The notes beneath the pieces are model-generated. The model was not told the origin of the DNA. It worked only from the letters and a program-made list of their open reading frames with translations, and did not search any database. From DASXAQ01 sp036406615 (GTDB lineage: Bacteria > Actinomycetota > UBA4738): a stretch of 18,069 nt of DNA. The stretch lies in contig DASXAQ010000119.1 in assembly GCA_036406615.1 (NCBI GenBank), forward strand, positions 1 through 18,069. Reading direction: 5' to 3'. This document shows positions 7,182 to 14,034 of the stretch, one piece after another (positions within the stretch are counted from its first letter, which is position 1; each line of letters begins with the position of its first letter). A program made the position numbers and the translations under genes.

Positions 7182-7187
7182 CGCAGC

Positions 7188-8042
7188 ATGCCAGAACTTC
7201 CCGAGGTGCAGGCGCTGGCGGAACGGCTCGACGTGCTGCTGTCCGGTGCGCGCTACGTGCGCGCGGATCCCCTCTCGTTCTCGTCGTTGAAGACGTACGC
7301 GCCTGCGCCCGAGTCGCTGGGGGGCGTGGCGCTGTCCACGGTCGGACGGCGCGGGAAGTTCCTGGTGCTGGAGTTCGAAACGGAATCGCCGCGCCTGCTC
7401 GTGCACCTGTCGCAGGGCGGCCGCGTCGACGTCGAAACCGGCAAGGTGTCGCCGCGCCCGAAGTTCGGCATCGTCCGGTTCCGGTTCGAACGCGACGGCG
7501 GCGAGCCCGTGCCGCCGGTCCTGGTGAAGGAGTTCGGCACCGAACGAAAGGCGGGCTGGTGGGTCATGGCGCCGGGCGACTACGGACCGCTGGCCAAGCT
7601 CGGTCCGGAGCCGTTCTCGGAGGACTTCGCGTCGTTCGTTCGCGAGGGCGCCGACGGGTCGCGGCTGCATTCGCTGCTTCGCGACCAGCGCCGCGTGGCG
7701 GGGATCGGGCGCGGGTACTCGGACGACATCCTGCATCGCGCGAAGCTGTCGCCGTACCGCTCGCTGGGATCGCTCGACGCGCAGGAGCGCGAACGGTTCC
7801 TGGATGCCGTGTACTCGATCCTGTCGGAGGCGCTGCAGGTCGAACGCGAACGCACGGGCGGCCTGCCGACGAAGCTCGGCGACCACTTCACCGTGCACGG
7901 GAAGTCGGGGACGCCGTGCCCGGTCTGCGGTGCGGAGCTGCGGCGCGTGTCGTACGGGTCGCACGAGGTGACGTACTGCCCCGACTGCCAGACGGGCGGC
8001 CGCCGCCTGAGCGACCGCCGCCTCGATCGCCTCGTGCGCTGA
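7188..8042 (+). CDS. Fpg/Nei family DNA glycosylase/AP lyase
   Basis: A 284-residue base-excision repair enzyme. After Met removal the catalytic N-terminal proline is followed by ELPEVQAL, the family hallmark. K57 in GRRGKFLVLEF matches the conserved DNA-contacting lysine. The helix-two-turn-helix is the segment RRVAGIGRGYSDDILHRAKLSP (about 168-189). The C-terminal zinc finger uses C244/C247 (CPVC) and C264/C267 (CPDC) and ends in CQTGGR. In classical Fpg the H2TH carries GIGN; here the asparagine is arginine (R175). The overall pattern with ILH-K-SP resembles the actinobacterial Fpg/Nei-like branch rather than canonical MutM, so the preferred lesion (oxidised purine or pyrimidine) is open. 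Confidence 0.92.
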   Translation: MPELPEVQALAERLDVLLSGARYVRADPLSFSSLKTYAPAPESLGGVALSTVGRRGKFLVLEFETESPRLLVHLSQGGRVDVETGKVSPRPKFGIVRFRFERDGGEPVPPVLVKEFGTERKAGWWVMAPGDYGPLAKLGPEPFSEDFASFVREGADGSRLHSLLRDQRRVAGIGRGYSDDILHRAKLSPYRSLGSLDAQERERFLDAVYSILSEALQVERERTGGLPTKLGDHFTVHGKSGTPCPVCGAELRRVSYGSHEVTYCPDCQTGGRRLSDRRLDRLVR

Positions 8043-8065
8043 CCGGGGCGACGCGAGCCGCCGGG

Positions 8066-8093
8066 TTGACCACGTGAACGAACGCGCTAGGAT
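8066..8093 (+). promoter_or_regulatory. Promoter of the 63-aa protein gene
   Basis: -35 TTGACC (8066-8071), 16 bases, -10 TAGGAT (8088-8093). The start codon follows ten bases after the -10 box, so the leader is absent or only a few bases long. Confidence 0.65.
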
Positions 8094-8103
8094 GCGCGGC
8101 TGA

Positions 8104-8295
8104 ATGTATGCGTGGCGCTACCTGAGCGACGCGGGGGCCGAGCTCGGGATCTCCGAACGGTTCCCCGATCGCGACGCGGCCGAGTCCTGGATCGGCGAGA
8201 CCTGGCCCGACCTGCTCGAACGCGGGATCGACGAGGTCGAGCTGACCGATGAGGACGGCCGCCACGTGTTCCGCATGGGGCTGAACGCCGAGTAG
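8104..8295 (+). CDS. Small conserved actinobacterial protein (63 aa)
   Basis: A 63-residue acidic protein that opens MYAWRYLSDAGAELGISERFPDRDAAESWIGE and ends LTDEDGRHVFRMGLNAE. From memory this matches a short cytoplasmic family widespread in actinobacteria, with conserved WRYL, an AxxW helix and EVELxD near the C-terminus. No function is known to me. It has a clear promoter and a plausible short-leader start. It converges with the NmrA-like gene, leaving 17 bases between their stops. Confidence 0.8.
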   Translation: MYAWRYLSDAGAELGISERFPDRDAAESWIGETWPDLLERGIDEVELTDEDGRHVFRMGLNAE

Positions 8296-8312
8296 GCGAC
8301 CGCTGCCCGGCC

Positions 8313-9206
8313 TCAGCCTTCGTCCGGGACCGCACCTTCCGTGAACGCGGCGGCGTGATCGGCGACCCACCGGCGGAAGGTTCGCGTAGGCGATCCCAGG
8401 ATGTCGGACACCGTCGTGGTGACGTACGCCGGCCGCCCCATCGTTGCGCCCCACGCCGCGAGCAGCATGTCCCTGGCCTCCGGCGGCCAGGTTCCCTCGG
8501 TCTCGGTTCGAAATTCGTCCGGCGTGAGCTCCTCGAACGTGACCCGGCGGCCCAGGACCTCCCCGATGATGCTCACCTGCTCCGCCTGGCTCAGCGACTC
8601 GGGGCCCGTGAGGACGTAGTCGCCTCCGACATGTCCTTCCCCATACAGGGTCCCGGCCACGACGGCGGCCACGTCGCGGTCGTCGACCGGGGCCGTCTCG
8701 GCGCCGGCGTAGGGCCAGCGGATCACGCCGCCGCCGCGGATCGTGGGCGCCCACCAGAACAACGCGTTGGACGCGAACATCCCCGGCCGGATGATCGTCC
8801 ATTCGAGCCCGGCGTCTTCGATGCGCCGCTCGATGCCGGCGTAGAGCTCCGCCATCGGATTCGGTTGCTGGAAGAACGGGTGCGGGGTCTTGTGCGGGGC
8901 AGACAGGAAGACGACCCGCCGAGCACTCGCCGCGAGGCGCTCGACGACAGCCGGAGCCGTCGTCGGCGCGGCGGTCCACACGAGGAAGACGACGTCGACG
9001 CCGTCCAGCGCGGGCTCGAGCGATGCGGGCTCGGTGAGGTCGCCGGTGACGACCTCGACGTTGGCCGGCAGCGCGGCGTCGGCCTCGGAGCCACGCGTGA
9101 GGGTGCGGACCGACACGCCCCCCTCCACCAGGAGGTCGACGACGGCGCGCCCAACTCGGCCCGTCGCTCCGGTGACGAGCACGGGAACTCCTTGCGCGGA
9201 CGTCAT
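8313..9206 (-). CDS. NmrA-like / atypical SDR NAD(P)-binding oxidoreductase
   Basis: A 297-residue Rossmann-fold protein. The N-terminus PVLVTGATGRVGRAVVDLLVEGGVSVRTLTRG carries the GxxGxxG dinucleotide motif (residues 13-19). VEVVTGDLTEPASLEPALDGVDVVFLVWT follows, typical of NmrA/NAD(P)H-binding atypical SDRs related to quinone oxidoreductase 2. The later VDDRDVAAVVAGTLY and EVLGRRVTFEELTPDEF segments also match this group. The classical YxxxK catalytic pair is not evident, so it may be a redox sensor or an NADPH-dependent reductase of unknown substrate. It lies 54 bases downstream of the GroES-like gene on the same strand and could be co-transcribed. No Shine-Dalgarno is obvious before ATG 9206. 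Confidence 0.88.
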   Translation of the reverse strand: MTSAQGVPVLVTGATGRVGRAVVDLLVEGGVSVRTLTRGSEADAALPANVEVVTGDLTEPASLEPALDGVDVVFLVWTAAPTTAPAVVERLAASARRVVFLSAPHKTPHPFFQQPNPMAELYAGIERRIEDAGLEWTIIRPGMFASNALFWWAPTIRGGGVIRWPYAGAETAPVDDRDVAAVVAGTLYGEGHVGGDYVLTGPESLSQAEQVSIIGEVLGRRVTFEELTPDEFRTETEGTWPPEARDMLLAAWGATMGRPAYVTTTVSDILGSPTRTFRRWVADHAAAFTEGAVPDEG

Positions 9207-9260
9207 GAAGCGCCGGACGTCGACGGTTGGGGGCGCACGGGGACGATCATGCCGTCGGGC

Positions 9261-9623
9261 CTAGAGGTACTGGCCCGACTGCGAATCCGTCCGATCCGAG
9301 GCGATGGCCTGGATGTCCCGCTCGCGGAGCAGTAGGTACGTGTCGCCCTCCCACTCAACCTCCAGCCCGGTCTGCGGGATGAACAGGACCCGGTCGCCGG
9401 CTTTGACGCCCCGCGCCCCGGGCCCGACCAGGATCACGTTCGACCACACGCATCGGCGCACCGGGGTCGCGGCCGTCGCGGGGATCAGCAGCCCGGCCTT
9501 CGACTTGCGCTCGCTCTCGTCGGGGACGCTCACCAGGATCCGGTCGGCGGTGAGCGACATCCGGCGCACCGGCGAGGGCTCGGCCTCCTCGACCTTTCGG
9601 AGCTTGGGCTTCTGCGGCGTCAT
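9261..9623 (-). CDS. Divergent GroES-like (Cpn10 family) co-chaperonin
   Basis: A 120-residue protein with a Cpn10 core. TADRILVSV corresponds to the GDRVLVK strand. KSKAGLLIPATA corresponds to the mobile loop, with its hydrophobic tripeptide (LLI) that docks on GroEL. VILVGPGARGVKAGDRVLFIP and EVEWEGDTYLLLRERDIQAIA match the second half of the barrel. Compared with E. coli GroES, the stretch between VGPG and KAGD is about ten residues shorter, removing the roof beta-hairpin. There is also a 20-residue charged N-terminal extension and a polar C-terminal tail. It may be a lid for GroEL or a specialised variant. It is unlinked to groEL, lacks CIRCE, and precedes the NmrA-like gene. The ATG at 9623 lies nine bases after a TACAAT -10 box. 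Confidence 0.82.
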   Translation of the reverse strand: MTPQKPKLRKVEEAEPSPVRRMSLTADRILVSVPDESERKSKAGLLIPATAATPVRRCVWSNVILVGPGARGVKAGDRVLFIPQTGLEVEWEGDTYLLLRERDIQAIASDRTDSQSGQYL

Positions 9624-9632
9624 CGCGGGACG

Positions 9633-9638
9633 ATTGTA
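9633..9638 (-). promoter_or_regulatory. -10 element of the GroES-like gene
   Basis: TACAAT on the reverse strand, close to the TATAAT consensus, nine bases before ATG 9623 with no Shine-Dalgarno. The divergent PrmC-like gene has its own -10 box at 9675-9680. Confidence 0.55.
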
Positions 9639-9674
9639 GGTCTGCGGCCGCTTCGATCCCCACCGCGGGGTCGC

Positions 9675-9680
9675 TATGAT
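9675..9680 (+). promoter_or_regulatory. -10 element of the PrmC-like gene
   Basis: TATGAT followed by eight bases and GTG at 9689, with no Shine-Dalgarno. A weak -35 candidate, TTCGAT (9652-9657), lies 17 bases upstream. Confidence 0.55.
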
Positions 9681-9688
9681 GTGCGGCC

Positions 9689-10555
9689 GTGCCCCTTGCC
9701 GGTGAGCTCCTCGACGATGCCGAACGTCGCCTGAAGCGGTCCCCGTACATCGAGCACCCCCACGCCGGCAAGGAGCGTTTCGACGCGGAGGAGCTGCTGG
9801 AGTTCGTCCTCGGCGAGCTTCCGTACGAGGACGACGAGGTCTCCGCGGCCCAGGCGCGCCGGTTCCACCGCCTGCTCGACCGGCGCGTGAGCGGCGTGCC
9901 GGGCGCGTACCTCACGGGGCGGACCGAGTTCAAGGGCATGATGCTGTACGTGACCCGCGGCGCGTTCATCCCGCGCGAGTCCAGCGAGGACCTGGCCGAC
10001 GGCGCGATCCAACGGCTTCGCGGCCGGCGCGATCCCGTGCACCTGGACGCGGCCACCGGCGTCGGTCCGGTCGCCCTCGCGGTCGCGCGGTCCGTTCGCA
10101 AGGCCAGCGTGTACGGCGTCGACATCTCGGCCAAGCCGGTGGAGCTCGCCCGCAAGAGCGCGAAGGCGCTCGGCCTTCGAAACGCGACGTTCCTGCGCGG
10201 CGACCTGTTCGCGCCGCTGCCGAAGGGCCTGCTGGGCCGTGTCGACGTGATCACCGTCCACCCGCCGTACGTGCCGAAGTCCGAGCTTCGCGACCTGCCG
10301 CACGAGATCCGCGCGCACGAGCCGAAGGAGTCGCTCACCGACTTCTCCGAGGCCGGCACCGGGCTGCTCACGCGCGTGGCGACCGAGGGCCACGGCTGGC
10401 TCGCCGAGGGGGGCTGGCTCCTGGTCGAGGTGAGCCCCGACCGCGCGCGCGAGGTCGGCACCGTCCTTCGCCGCCAGGGCTACTCGGACGTCCGCAGCAC
10501 GAAGGGCGAGATCGCGGTCAGCCGCATCGTGGTCGGCCGCCACCGCGGCACGTAG
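9689..10555 (+). CDS. HemK/PrmC-like SAM-dependent methyltransferase with HPPY motif
   Basis: A 288-residue protein that follows the HemK/PrmC plan. A helical N-terminal domain ends in GVPGAYLTGRTEFKGMMLYVTRGAFIPRESSE (about 69-100), equivalent to the release-factor-binding segment and IPRPETE. A Rossmann methyltransferase domain follows, with motif I HLDAATGVGPVALAVA (about 118-133) and acidic motif VYGVDIS. The signature NPPY is HPPY here (191-194). PrmC methylates the GGQ glutamine of release factors, and NPPY positions that glutamine. The Asn-to-His change, and RESSE in place of RPETE, suggest a paralogue with another substrate or reduced activity. GTG 9689 is the only start consistent with the -10 box. 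It is divergent from the GroES-like gene. Confidence 0.85.
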   Translation: MPLAGELLDDAERRLKRSPYIEHPHAGKERFDAEELLEFVLGELPYEDDEVSAAQARRFHRLLDRRVSGVPGAYLTGRTEFKGMMLYVTRGAFIPRESSEDLADGAIQRLRGRRDPVHLDAATGVGPVALAVARSVRKASVYGVDISAKPVELARKSAKALGLRNATFLRGDLFAPLPKGLLGRVDVITVHPPYVPKSELRDLPHEIRAHEPKESLTDFSEAGTGLLTRVATEGHGWLAEGGWLLVEVSPDRAREVGTVLRRQGYSDVRSTKGEIAVSRIVVGRHRGT

Positions 10556-10576
10556 CCGCGAGGCGATCCGACCCCG

Positions 10577-10693
10577 TCAGCGCACCGGCCGAATCGGCCG
10601 CCAGTCCCGCCCGTCGCGCGAGTCGGCGCCCCACAGCGCGGCCGCGGCTCCCAGGGCCGCCCAGACCGCCGTCAACACGATCGCCACTTCCAT
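10577..10693 (-). CDS. 38-aa single-span membrane microprotein
   Basis: A short reverse-strand frame from ATG 10693 to a stop at 10577. It encodes a hydrophobic helix, VAIVLTAVWAALGAAAALWG, followed by a charged tail with GADSRDGRDW. The one-helix layout and GADSRD tail resemble tiny membrane proteins seen in actinobacteria; this is recalled, not searched. It occupies the otherwise empty gap between the PrmC-like and aldo/keto reductase genes and converges on the former. No Shine-Dalgarno or clear promoter supports it. Confidence 0.5.
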   Translation of the reverse strand: MEVAIVLTAVWAALGAAAALWGADSRDGRDWRPIRPVR

Positions 10694-10774
10694 GTCTGGA
10701 GAACGCCAACCACGAGCTCGGGCGTGAAATTTCGGCCGGGAATCGCTCGGTTCGTCGTTCGATGCGCCTTGGCG

Positions 10775-10780
10775 GATGAT
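10775..10780 (+). promoter_or_regulatory. -10 element of the aldo/keto reductase gene
   Basis: GATGAT followed by seven bases and the ATG at 10788. The spacing matches the leaderless pattern of neighbouring genes and supports 10788 over the in-frame ATG at 10776. TTCGTC (10751-10756) may be the -35 box. Confidence 0.45.
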
Positions 10781-10787
10781 GGAACCC

Positions 10788-11825
10788 ATGGAATATCGAA
10801 ACCTCGGCGGTACCGGCGTGAGCGTCAGCTCGCTCGTGCTCGGCGCGATGATGTTCGGCCCGATGGGCAATCCCGATCCCGACGACTGCGTGCGCATGGT
10901 CCACGCGGCCCTCGACGGCGGGATCAACATGGTGGACACGGCGGACGTGTATTCGGCCGGCACGTCCGAGGAGATCGTGGGGCGGGCGCTCAAGGGCCGG
11001 CGCGACCAGGTCGTGCTGGCCACGAAGGTGCACGGCGAGATGGGACCCGGCCGCAACGAACGCGGTAACTCGCGCCTGTGGATCACGCGCGCGGTGGAAG
11101 CGTCGCTGCGGCGCCTGGACACCGACCGCATCGACCTGTACCAGATCCACCGGCCCGAGGCGAACACCGACATCGAAGAGACGCTGTCGGCGCTGACCGA
11201 CCTGCAGCGCCAGGGCAAGATCGTCGCGTTCGGCTCCTCGACGTTCCCGGGGTGGCAGATGGTCGAGGCGCAGTGGACGTCGCAGCGGCTGGGGCTCGGG
11301 CGCTTCGTCTGCGAACAGCCGCCGTACTCGATCTTCGCGCGGGGCATCGAGGATGGCGTCCTCCCGGTGGCGCAGCGCTACCGGATGGGCGTGATCGCGT
11401 GGAGCCCACTGGCCGGCGGCTGGCTGACCGGGAAGTACCGCCGCGGCACCGAGCCCGAAGCCGACTCGCGCGCGGTGCGTTTCCGCGATCGGATCGGTGT
11501 CTCGGCGCGGTTCGACTTCACGCGTCCCGGCAACCAGCGCAAGCTCGAGATGGTGGACGACCTGCAGGTCGTGGCCGACAAGGCCGGCCTGTCGATGACG
11601 CACATGGCGATCGCCTTCGTGCTGGCGCACCCGGCGGTGACGGCGGCCATCATCGGCCCGCGGACCATGGAGCAGCTGAACGAGCTGCTGGCCGGCGCCG
11701 ACGTGCGGCTCGGCGAGGAGACGCTCGATGCGATCGACGAGATCGTGCCGCCCGCCGCGGTGGTGGAGAACGCCGACCGGGGTTGGGAGCCGCCGTGGCT
11801 CTCGAAGGAGTCGCGCCGGCGGTAG
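10788..11825 (+). CDS. Aldo/keto reductase
   Basis: A 345-residue NADPH-dependent (beta/alpha)8-barrel oxidoreductase. It opens MEYRNLGGTGVSVSSLVLGAMMFG, the usual start of bacterial AKRs. The catalytic tetrad is D50 and Y55 (VDTADVYSAGTSE), K80 (VLATKVHG) and H121 (LYQIHRPE). The C-terminal part has VAQRYRMGVIAWSPLAGGWLTGKY and AAIIGPRTMEQL, the NADPH-phosphate-binding region. It resembles YajO/Tas-type reductases that act on aldehydes or ketones; the substrate is not predictable. An in-frame ATG at 10776 would add MMEP; I prefer 10788 because of the family N-terminus and the -10 spacing. It converges with the Nudix gene across 50 bases without an evident hairpin. Confidence 0.95.
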   Translation: MEYRNLGGTGVSVSSLVLGAMMFGPMGNPDPDDCVRMVHAALDGGINMVDTADVYSAGTSEEIVGRALKGRRDQVVLATKVHGEMGPGRNERGNSRLWITRAVEASLRRLDTDRIDLYQIHRPEANTDIEETLSALTDLQRQGKIVAFGSSTFPGWQMVEAQWTSQRLGLGRFVCEQPPYSIFARGIEDGVLPVAQRYRMGVIAWSPLAGGWLTGKYRRGTEPEADSRAVRFRDRIGVSARFDFTRPGNQRKLEMVDDLQVVADKAGLSMTHMAIAFVLAHPAVTAAIIGPRTMEQLNELLAGADVRLGEETLDAIDEIVPPAAVVENADRGWEPPWLSKESRRR

Positions 11826-11875
11826 GCACCGGTACGAGCCGGGTCCTGTCGATGATCGATCGAACGCCGCCCGGT

Positions 11876-12406
11876 CTATACCCCGGCGTCGATCGGCGGG
11901 TCGGGATACTCGCCGCGAAGGATCGGCGGCAACAGGTCCGCCAGCCGGCGCGGCGCGACGAGGTCGGGCCACGCCGCGATCTCCCGAACCGACAGCCACC
12001 GATGGCCGCTGATGGCGGAGGCCTCGAACTCGTCGAACCCCGACGTGTCCACGGCGTTCGACGGCGCGTGCACGACGAAGAACCGTTCGAGGAGTCGCTC
12101 GGTGACCCCGCGCAGGGTCAACAGGTGTTCGCGGGTCCAGATCCACGGACCCAGCTCCGCCTCCACGCCGGTCTCCTCGCGGAGCTCGCGCCGCGCCGCG
12201 TCCTCGTACGTCTCGCCGGGCTGCACGCCGCCACCGGGCGTGAACCACACGTGGATACCCTCGGACGGCTCGAACCAGTGGAAGAGCAGGACGCGGTCGT
12301 CCGGCGCGATCAGCACGATCCGCGCGGTCGGACGGTCGTGGATCGCCTCGGCCGGCGACGTGCCGGCCGTCCCCGATTCGCGCGCGCTGGAGGATTCGTC
12401 CACCAT
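11876..12406 (-). CDS. Nudix hydrolase
   Basis: A 176-residue protein with a complete Nudix box, GGVQPGETYEDAARRELREETGV (positions 59-81), which binds the divalent metal and catalytic water. These enzymes hydrolyse nucleoside diphosphates linked to another moiety, such as damaged nucleotides, NADH, nucleotide sugars or diadenosine polyphosphates. The core opens ARIVLIAPDDRVLLFHWFEPSEGIHVWFTPGGG. A polar 25-residue N-terminal extension precedes it. HRWLSVREIAAWPDLVAPRRLADLLPPIL is the usual C-terminal helix. The specificity is unclear. The start at 12406 faces the small membrane protein gene across about 60 bases. Confidence 0.93.
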   Translation of the reverse strand: MVDESSSARESGTAGTSPAEAIHDRPTARIVLIAPDDRVLLFHWFEPSEGIHVWFTPGGGVQPGETYEDAARRELREETGVEAELGPWIWTREHLLTLRGVTERLLERFFVVHAPSNAVDTSGFDEFEASAISGHRWLSVREIAAWPDLVAPRRLADLLPPILRGEYPDPPIDAGV

Positions 12407-12455
12407 CTCGACGCCAAGGCTACCCGGGCCGGCCGCGCGATCGGACGGGCGACGG

Positions 12456-12461
12456 TACGCT
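12456..12461 (+). promoter_or_regulatory. -10 element of the small membrane protein gene
   Basis: TACGCT followed by seven bases and GTG 12469. An ATG at 12463 lies only one base after the hexamer, so GTG is the better start if this is the promoter. Confidence 0.4.
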
Positions 12462-12468
12462 GATGTAC

Positions 12469-12666
12469 GTGCGGTGGGCGCTGCTGATCGCGGGGATCCT
12501 GCTGGTCGCCGTCGGGGCGGTGTGGATCTTCCAGGGCGTTGGCGTCATCAAGGGCAGCTTCATGACGAACGACTCCGTCTGGGCCTGGATCGGGCTCGGC
12601 TGCGTGGTCGCCGGCGTCGTCGCGCTCGCGCGCGGATTCCGGCCGAGCGGCGTCTCTCGGGGCTAG
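12469..12666 (+). CDS. Small two-helix membrane protein
   Basis: A 65-residue protein (67 if the in-frame ATG at 12463 is used) with two transmembrane helices, WALLIAGILLVAVGAVWIF and VWAWIGLGCVVAGVVALARG. They are joined by the loop QGVGVIKGSFMTNDS. From memory, this helix-loop-helix pattern with a VWxxQG...GSFMT motif recurs in short actinobacterial membrane proteins of unknown function. It ends six bases before the DUF309 gene, so the two probably share a transcript. Confidence 0.7.
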   Translation: MRWALLIAGILLVAVGAVWIFQGVGVIKGSFMTNDSVWAWIGLGCVVAGVVALARGFRPSGVSRG

Positions 12667-12672
12667 CGCGAC

Positions 12673-13173
12673 ATGCCGGAGCGGACCCCTGCGGCCAAGC
12701 CCAATCGCCCGCGCAACCCGGACGCTCCGCCGAAGCCGAGACGCCCGCGCGACGAGCTCGGCCGGCCGCAGCCGTGGGACGGCGAGAACACGCTGCGCCT
12801 CGAGGACTACGACAACCTGAGCCTGCAGGAGAACCATCGCCTTGGCATCGAGCACTTCGACGCCCAGCGGTTCTTCCCGGCGCATGAGGCCTGGGAGACG
12901 TGCTGGAAGCAGGCGAAGACGACACCCGACGCCGAGTTCTTCAAGGGGCTCTCGCAGCTGGGGGCCGGATACACGCACCTGCTCCGTGGCAACCCGCACG
13001 GCGCGTTCACGCTGCTGCGCCGCGGCGGCGGCCGCGTCCAGCGCTACCCCAGCCCGCACCTCGGCGTGGACACGTCCCGGCTGTCGCTGGCCGCCCTTGG
13101 GGACGCGGACCGCATCGAGGCCGCCGACGCGGCGGGCGAGCCGATCCCGACCGTCGAGTTCCCGCGGATCTGA
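12673..13173 (+). CDS. DUF309 family protein
   Basis: A 166-residue helical protein. The family core is at about 58-115: LGIEHFDAQRFFPAHEAWETCWK carries the conserved HExWE motif (H71, E72, W74, E75), followed by FFKGLSQLGAGYTHLLRGNPHGAFTLLRRG. A Pro/Arg-rich N-terminal extension of about 45 residues precedes it. DUF309 proteins have no established role; the HE..WE pattern is compatible with a metal or ligand site. It follows the small membrane protein gene by six bases and converges with the DUF5995-like gene, leaving 13 bases between stops. No strong Shine-Dalgarno is present, consistent with translation coupled to the upstream gene. Confidence 0.88.
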   Translation: MPERTPAAKPNRPRNPDAPPKPRRPRDELGRPQPWDGENTLRLEDYDNLSLQENHRLGIEHFDAQRFFPAHEAWETCWKQAKTTPDAEFFKGLSQLGAGYTHLLRGNPHGAFTLLRRGGGRVQRYPSPHLGVDTSRLSLAALGDADRIEAADAAGEPIPTVEFPRI

Positions 13174-13186
13174 ACCGCGGGCCGGG

Positions 13187-13945
13187 TCAGGCTCCCGACA
13201 GCACGACGCCGAAGCCCTTGCGCGCGAGCTTCAGGATCACCTGGCCGGGCGCGGTCAGGTCGCGGACCCGGTCGGCGCACAGGCCTTCGAGCTCGCGCAG
13301 GCGCGTGCGGTAGGCCTCCTCGCCGTCGCGCCGCGCCTTCGACAGCGCCGAGGCGTTTCGCCACACCTTCTGCCTGGCCTCCTTCAGGAACCGCCTCGTG
13401 CCGGCGCGGTTGAACGGCGTCAGCAGGCGGTCGACGAACGTTCGCGACCCCTCCAGCGACCGGTCCTCGGCCGTCACACGGGCAGCGAGGACGACGTCGA
13501 TGTGCTCGTGGTCCTTCGCCCGCCGCGCGACCACCGCGGTGTCGTCGAACTCCTCGTCGGCGATCACCCGCAGGAGCGCCTGCGGGAGGTCGTAGTTCAC
13601 GTGGGCGTTGATGCCGAACAGGACGTGCCGCAGGGGGGCCAGGTCCGGCTGTTCTCGCGCGGCGGTGAACGCCACCGACCACGGTCCGGGCGCCTGGCGC
13701 CGGTCCCATGCCGCGAGCGCGTCCAGGTACAGGCCGGCGAAGGCGACGTCCCAGCGCTCGACCCAGTCCGCGTCCAGGAACCCGCCGAGCGCGCGCGTCG
13801 CGAGCTCGTCGGCGACGGCTCGGGTGGTGCGCGTGTACACCGAGTGGAAGTGCCGGCGCGCATCGCCGGGGTCCAGAGCGGCCCCGATCGCGTCCATGCG
13901 CGCCAGGAGCTCGTCGATCTCCTGCCCCGGCCTGCGGTCGCTCAC
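13187..13945 (-). CDS. DUF5995-like conserved protein
   Basis: A 252-residue, mostly helical cytoplasmic protein without signal peptide or membrane segment. The central LRHVLFGINAHVNYDLPQALLRVI segment (about residues 106-129) and the surrounding W/H-rich helices resemble the actinobacterial DUF5995 family as I remember it; the function is unknown. HVNYDLP and DHEHIDVVLAARV are the most distinctive segments and contain candidate polar or metal-ligating residues. The GTG at 13945 lies eight bases after a TAGGGT -10 box, indicating a leaderless start. The promoter abuts the large hairpin at 13967-14001. Confidence 0.72.
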   Translation of the reverse strand: MSDRRPGQEIDELLARMDAIGAALDPGDARRHFHSVYTRTTRAVADELATRALGGFLDADWVERWDVAFAGLYLDALAAWDRRQAPGPWSVAFTAAREQPDLAPLRHVLFGINAHVNYDLPQALLRVIADEEFDDTAVVARRAKDHEHIDVVLAARVTAEDRSLEGSRTFVDRLLTPFNRAGTRRFLKEARQKVWRNASALSKARRDGEEAYRTRLRELEGLCADRVRDLTAPGQVILKLARKGFGVVLSGA

Positions 13946-13953
13946 GGCGCGAA

Positions 13954-13959
13954 ACCCTA
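13954..13959 (-). promoter_or_regulatory. -10 element of the DUF5995-like gene
   Basis: TAGGGT on the reverse strand, eight bases before GTG 13945. The -35 region would fall inside the hairpin at 13967-14001, and no good -35 box is seen. Confidence 0.4.
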
Positions 13960-13966
13960 CCGGACG

Positions 13967-14001
13967 CGAAACGGGGACCCCATCATGGGGTCCCCGTTTC
14001 G
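13967..14001 (-). terminator. Terminator hairpin after the Asp/His-repeat protein gene
   Basis: A perfect 15-bp inverted repeat, CGAAACGGGGACCCC with GGGGTCCCCGTTTCG, around a 5-base loop. It lies 34 bases past the stop of the leftward gene ending at 14035 and just upstream of the DUF5995-like promoter. There is no separate T-tract, but the stem ends in CCCCGTTTCG. It probably closes the regulator-kinase-exported-protein block. Confidence 0.75.
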
Positions 14002-14034
14002 TTCGTCCCAGCCGCTGGGCAGCGGCGCGATTCG

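Noticed and set aside
5376..7964. Reverse-strand open frame of 862 codons
   Set aside because: It runs across the receiver, SLH-NlpC/P60 and Fpg/Nei genes in other frames; its Arg/Pro-rich translation is typical of shadow frames in GC-rich DNA.
10518..12248. Reverse-strand open frame of 576 codons
   Set aside because: Shadow of the aldo/keto reductase and Nudix genes; no recognisable family.
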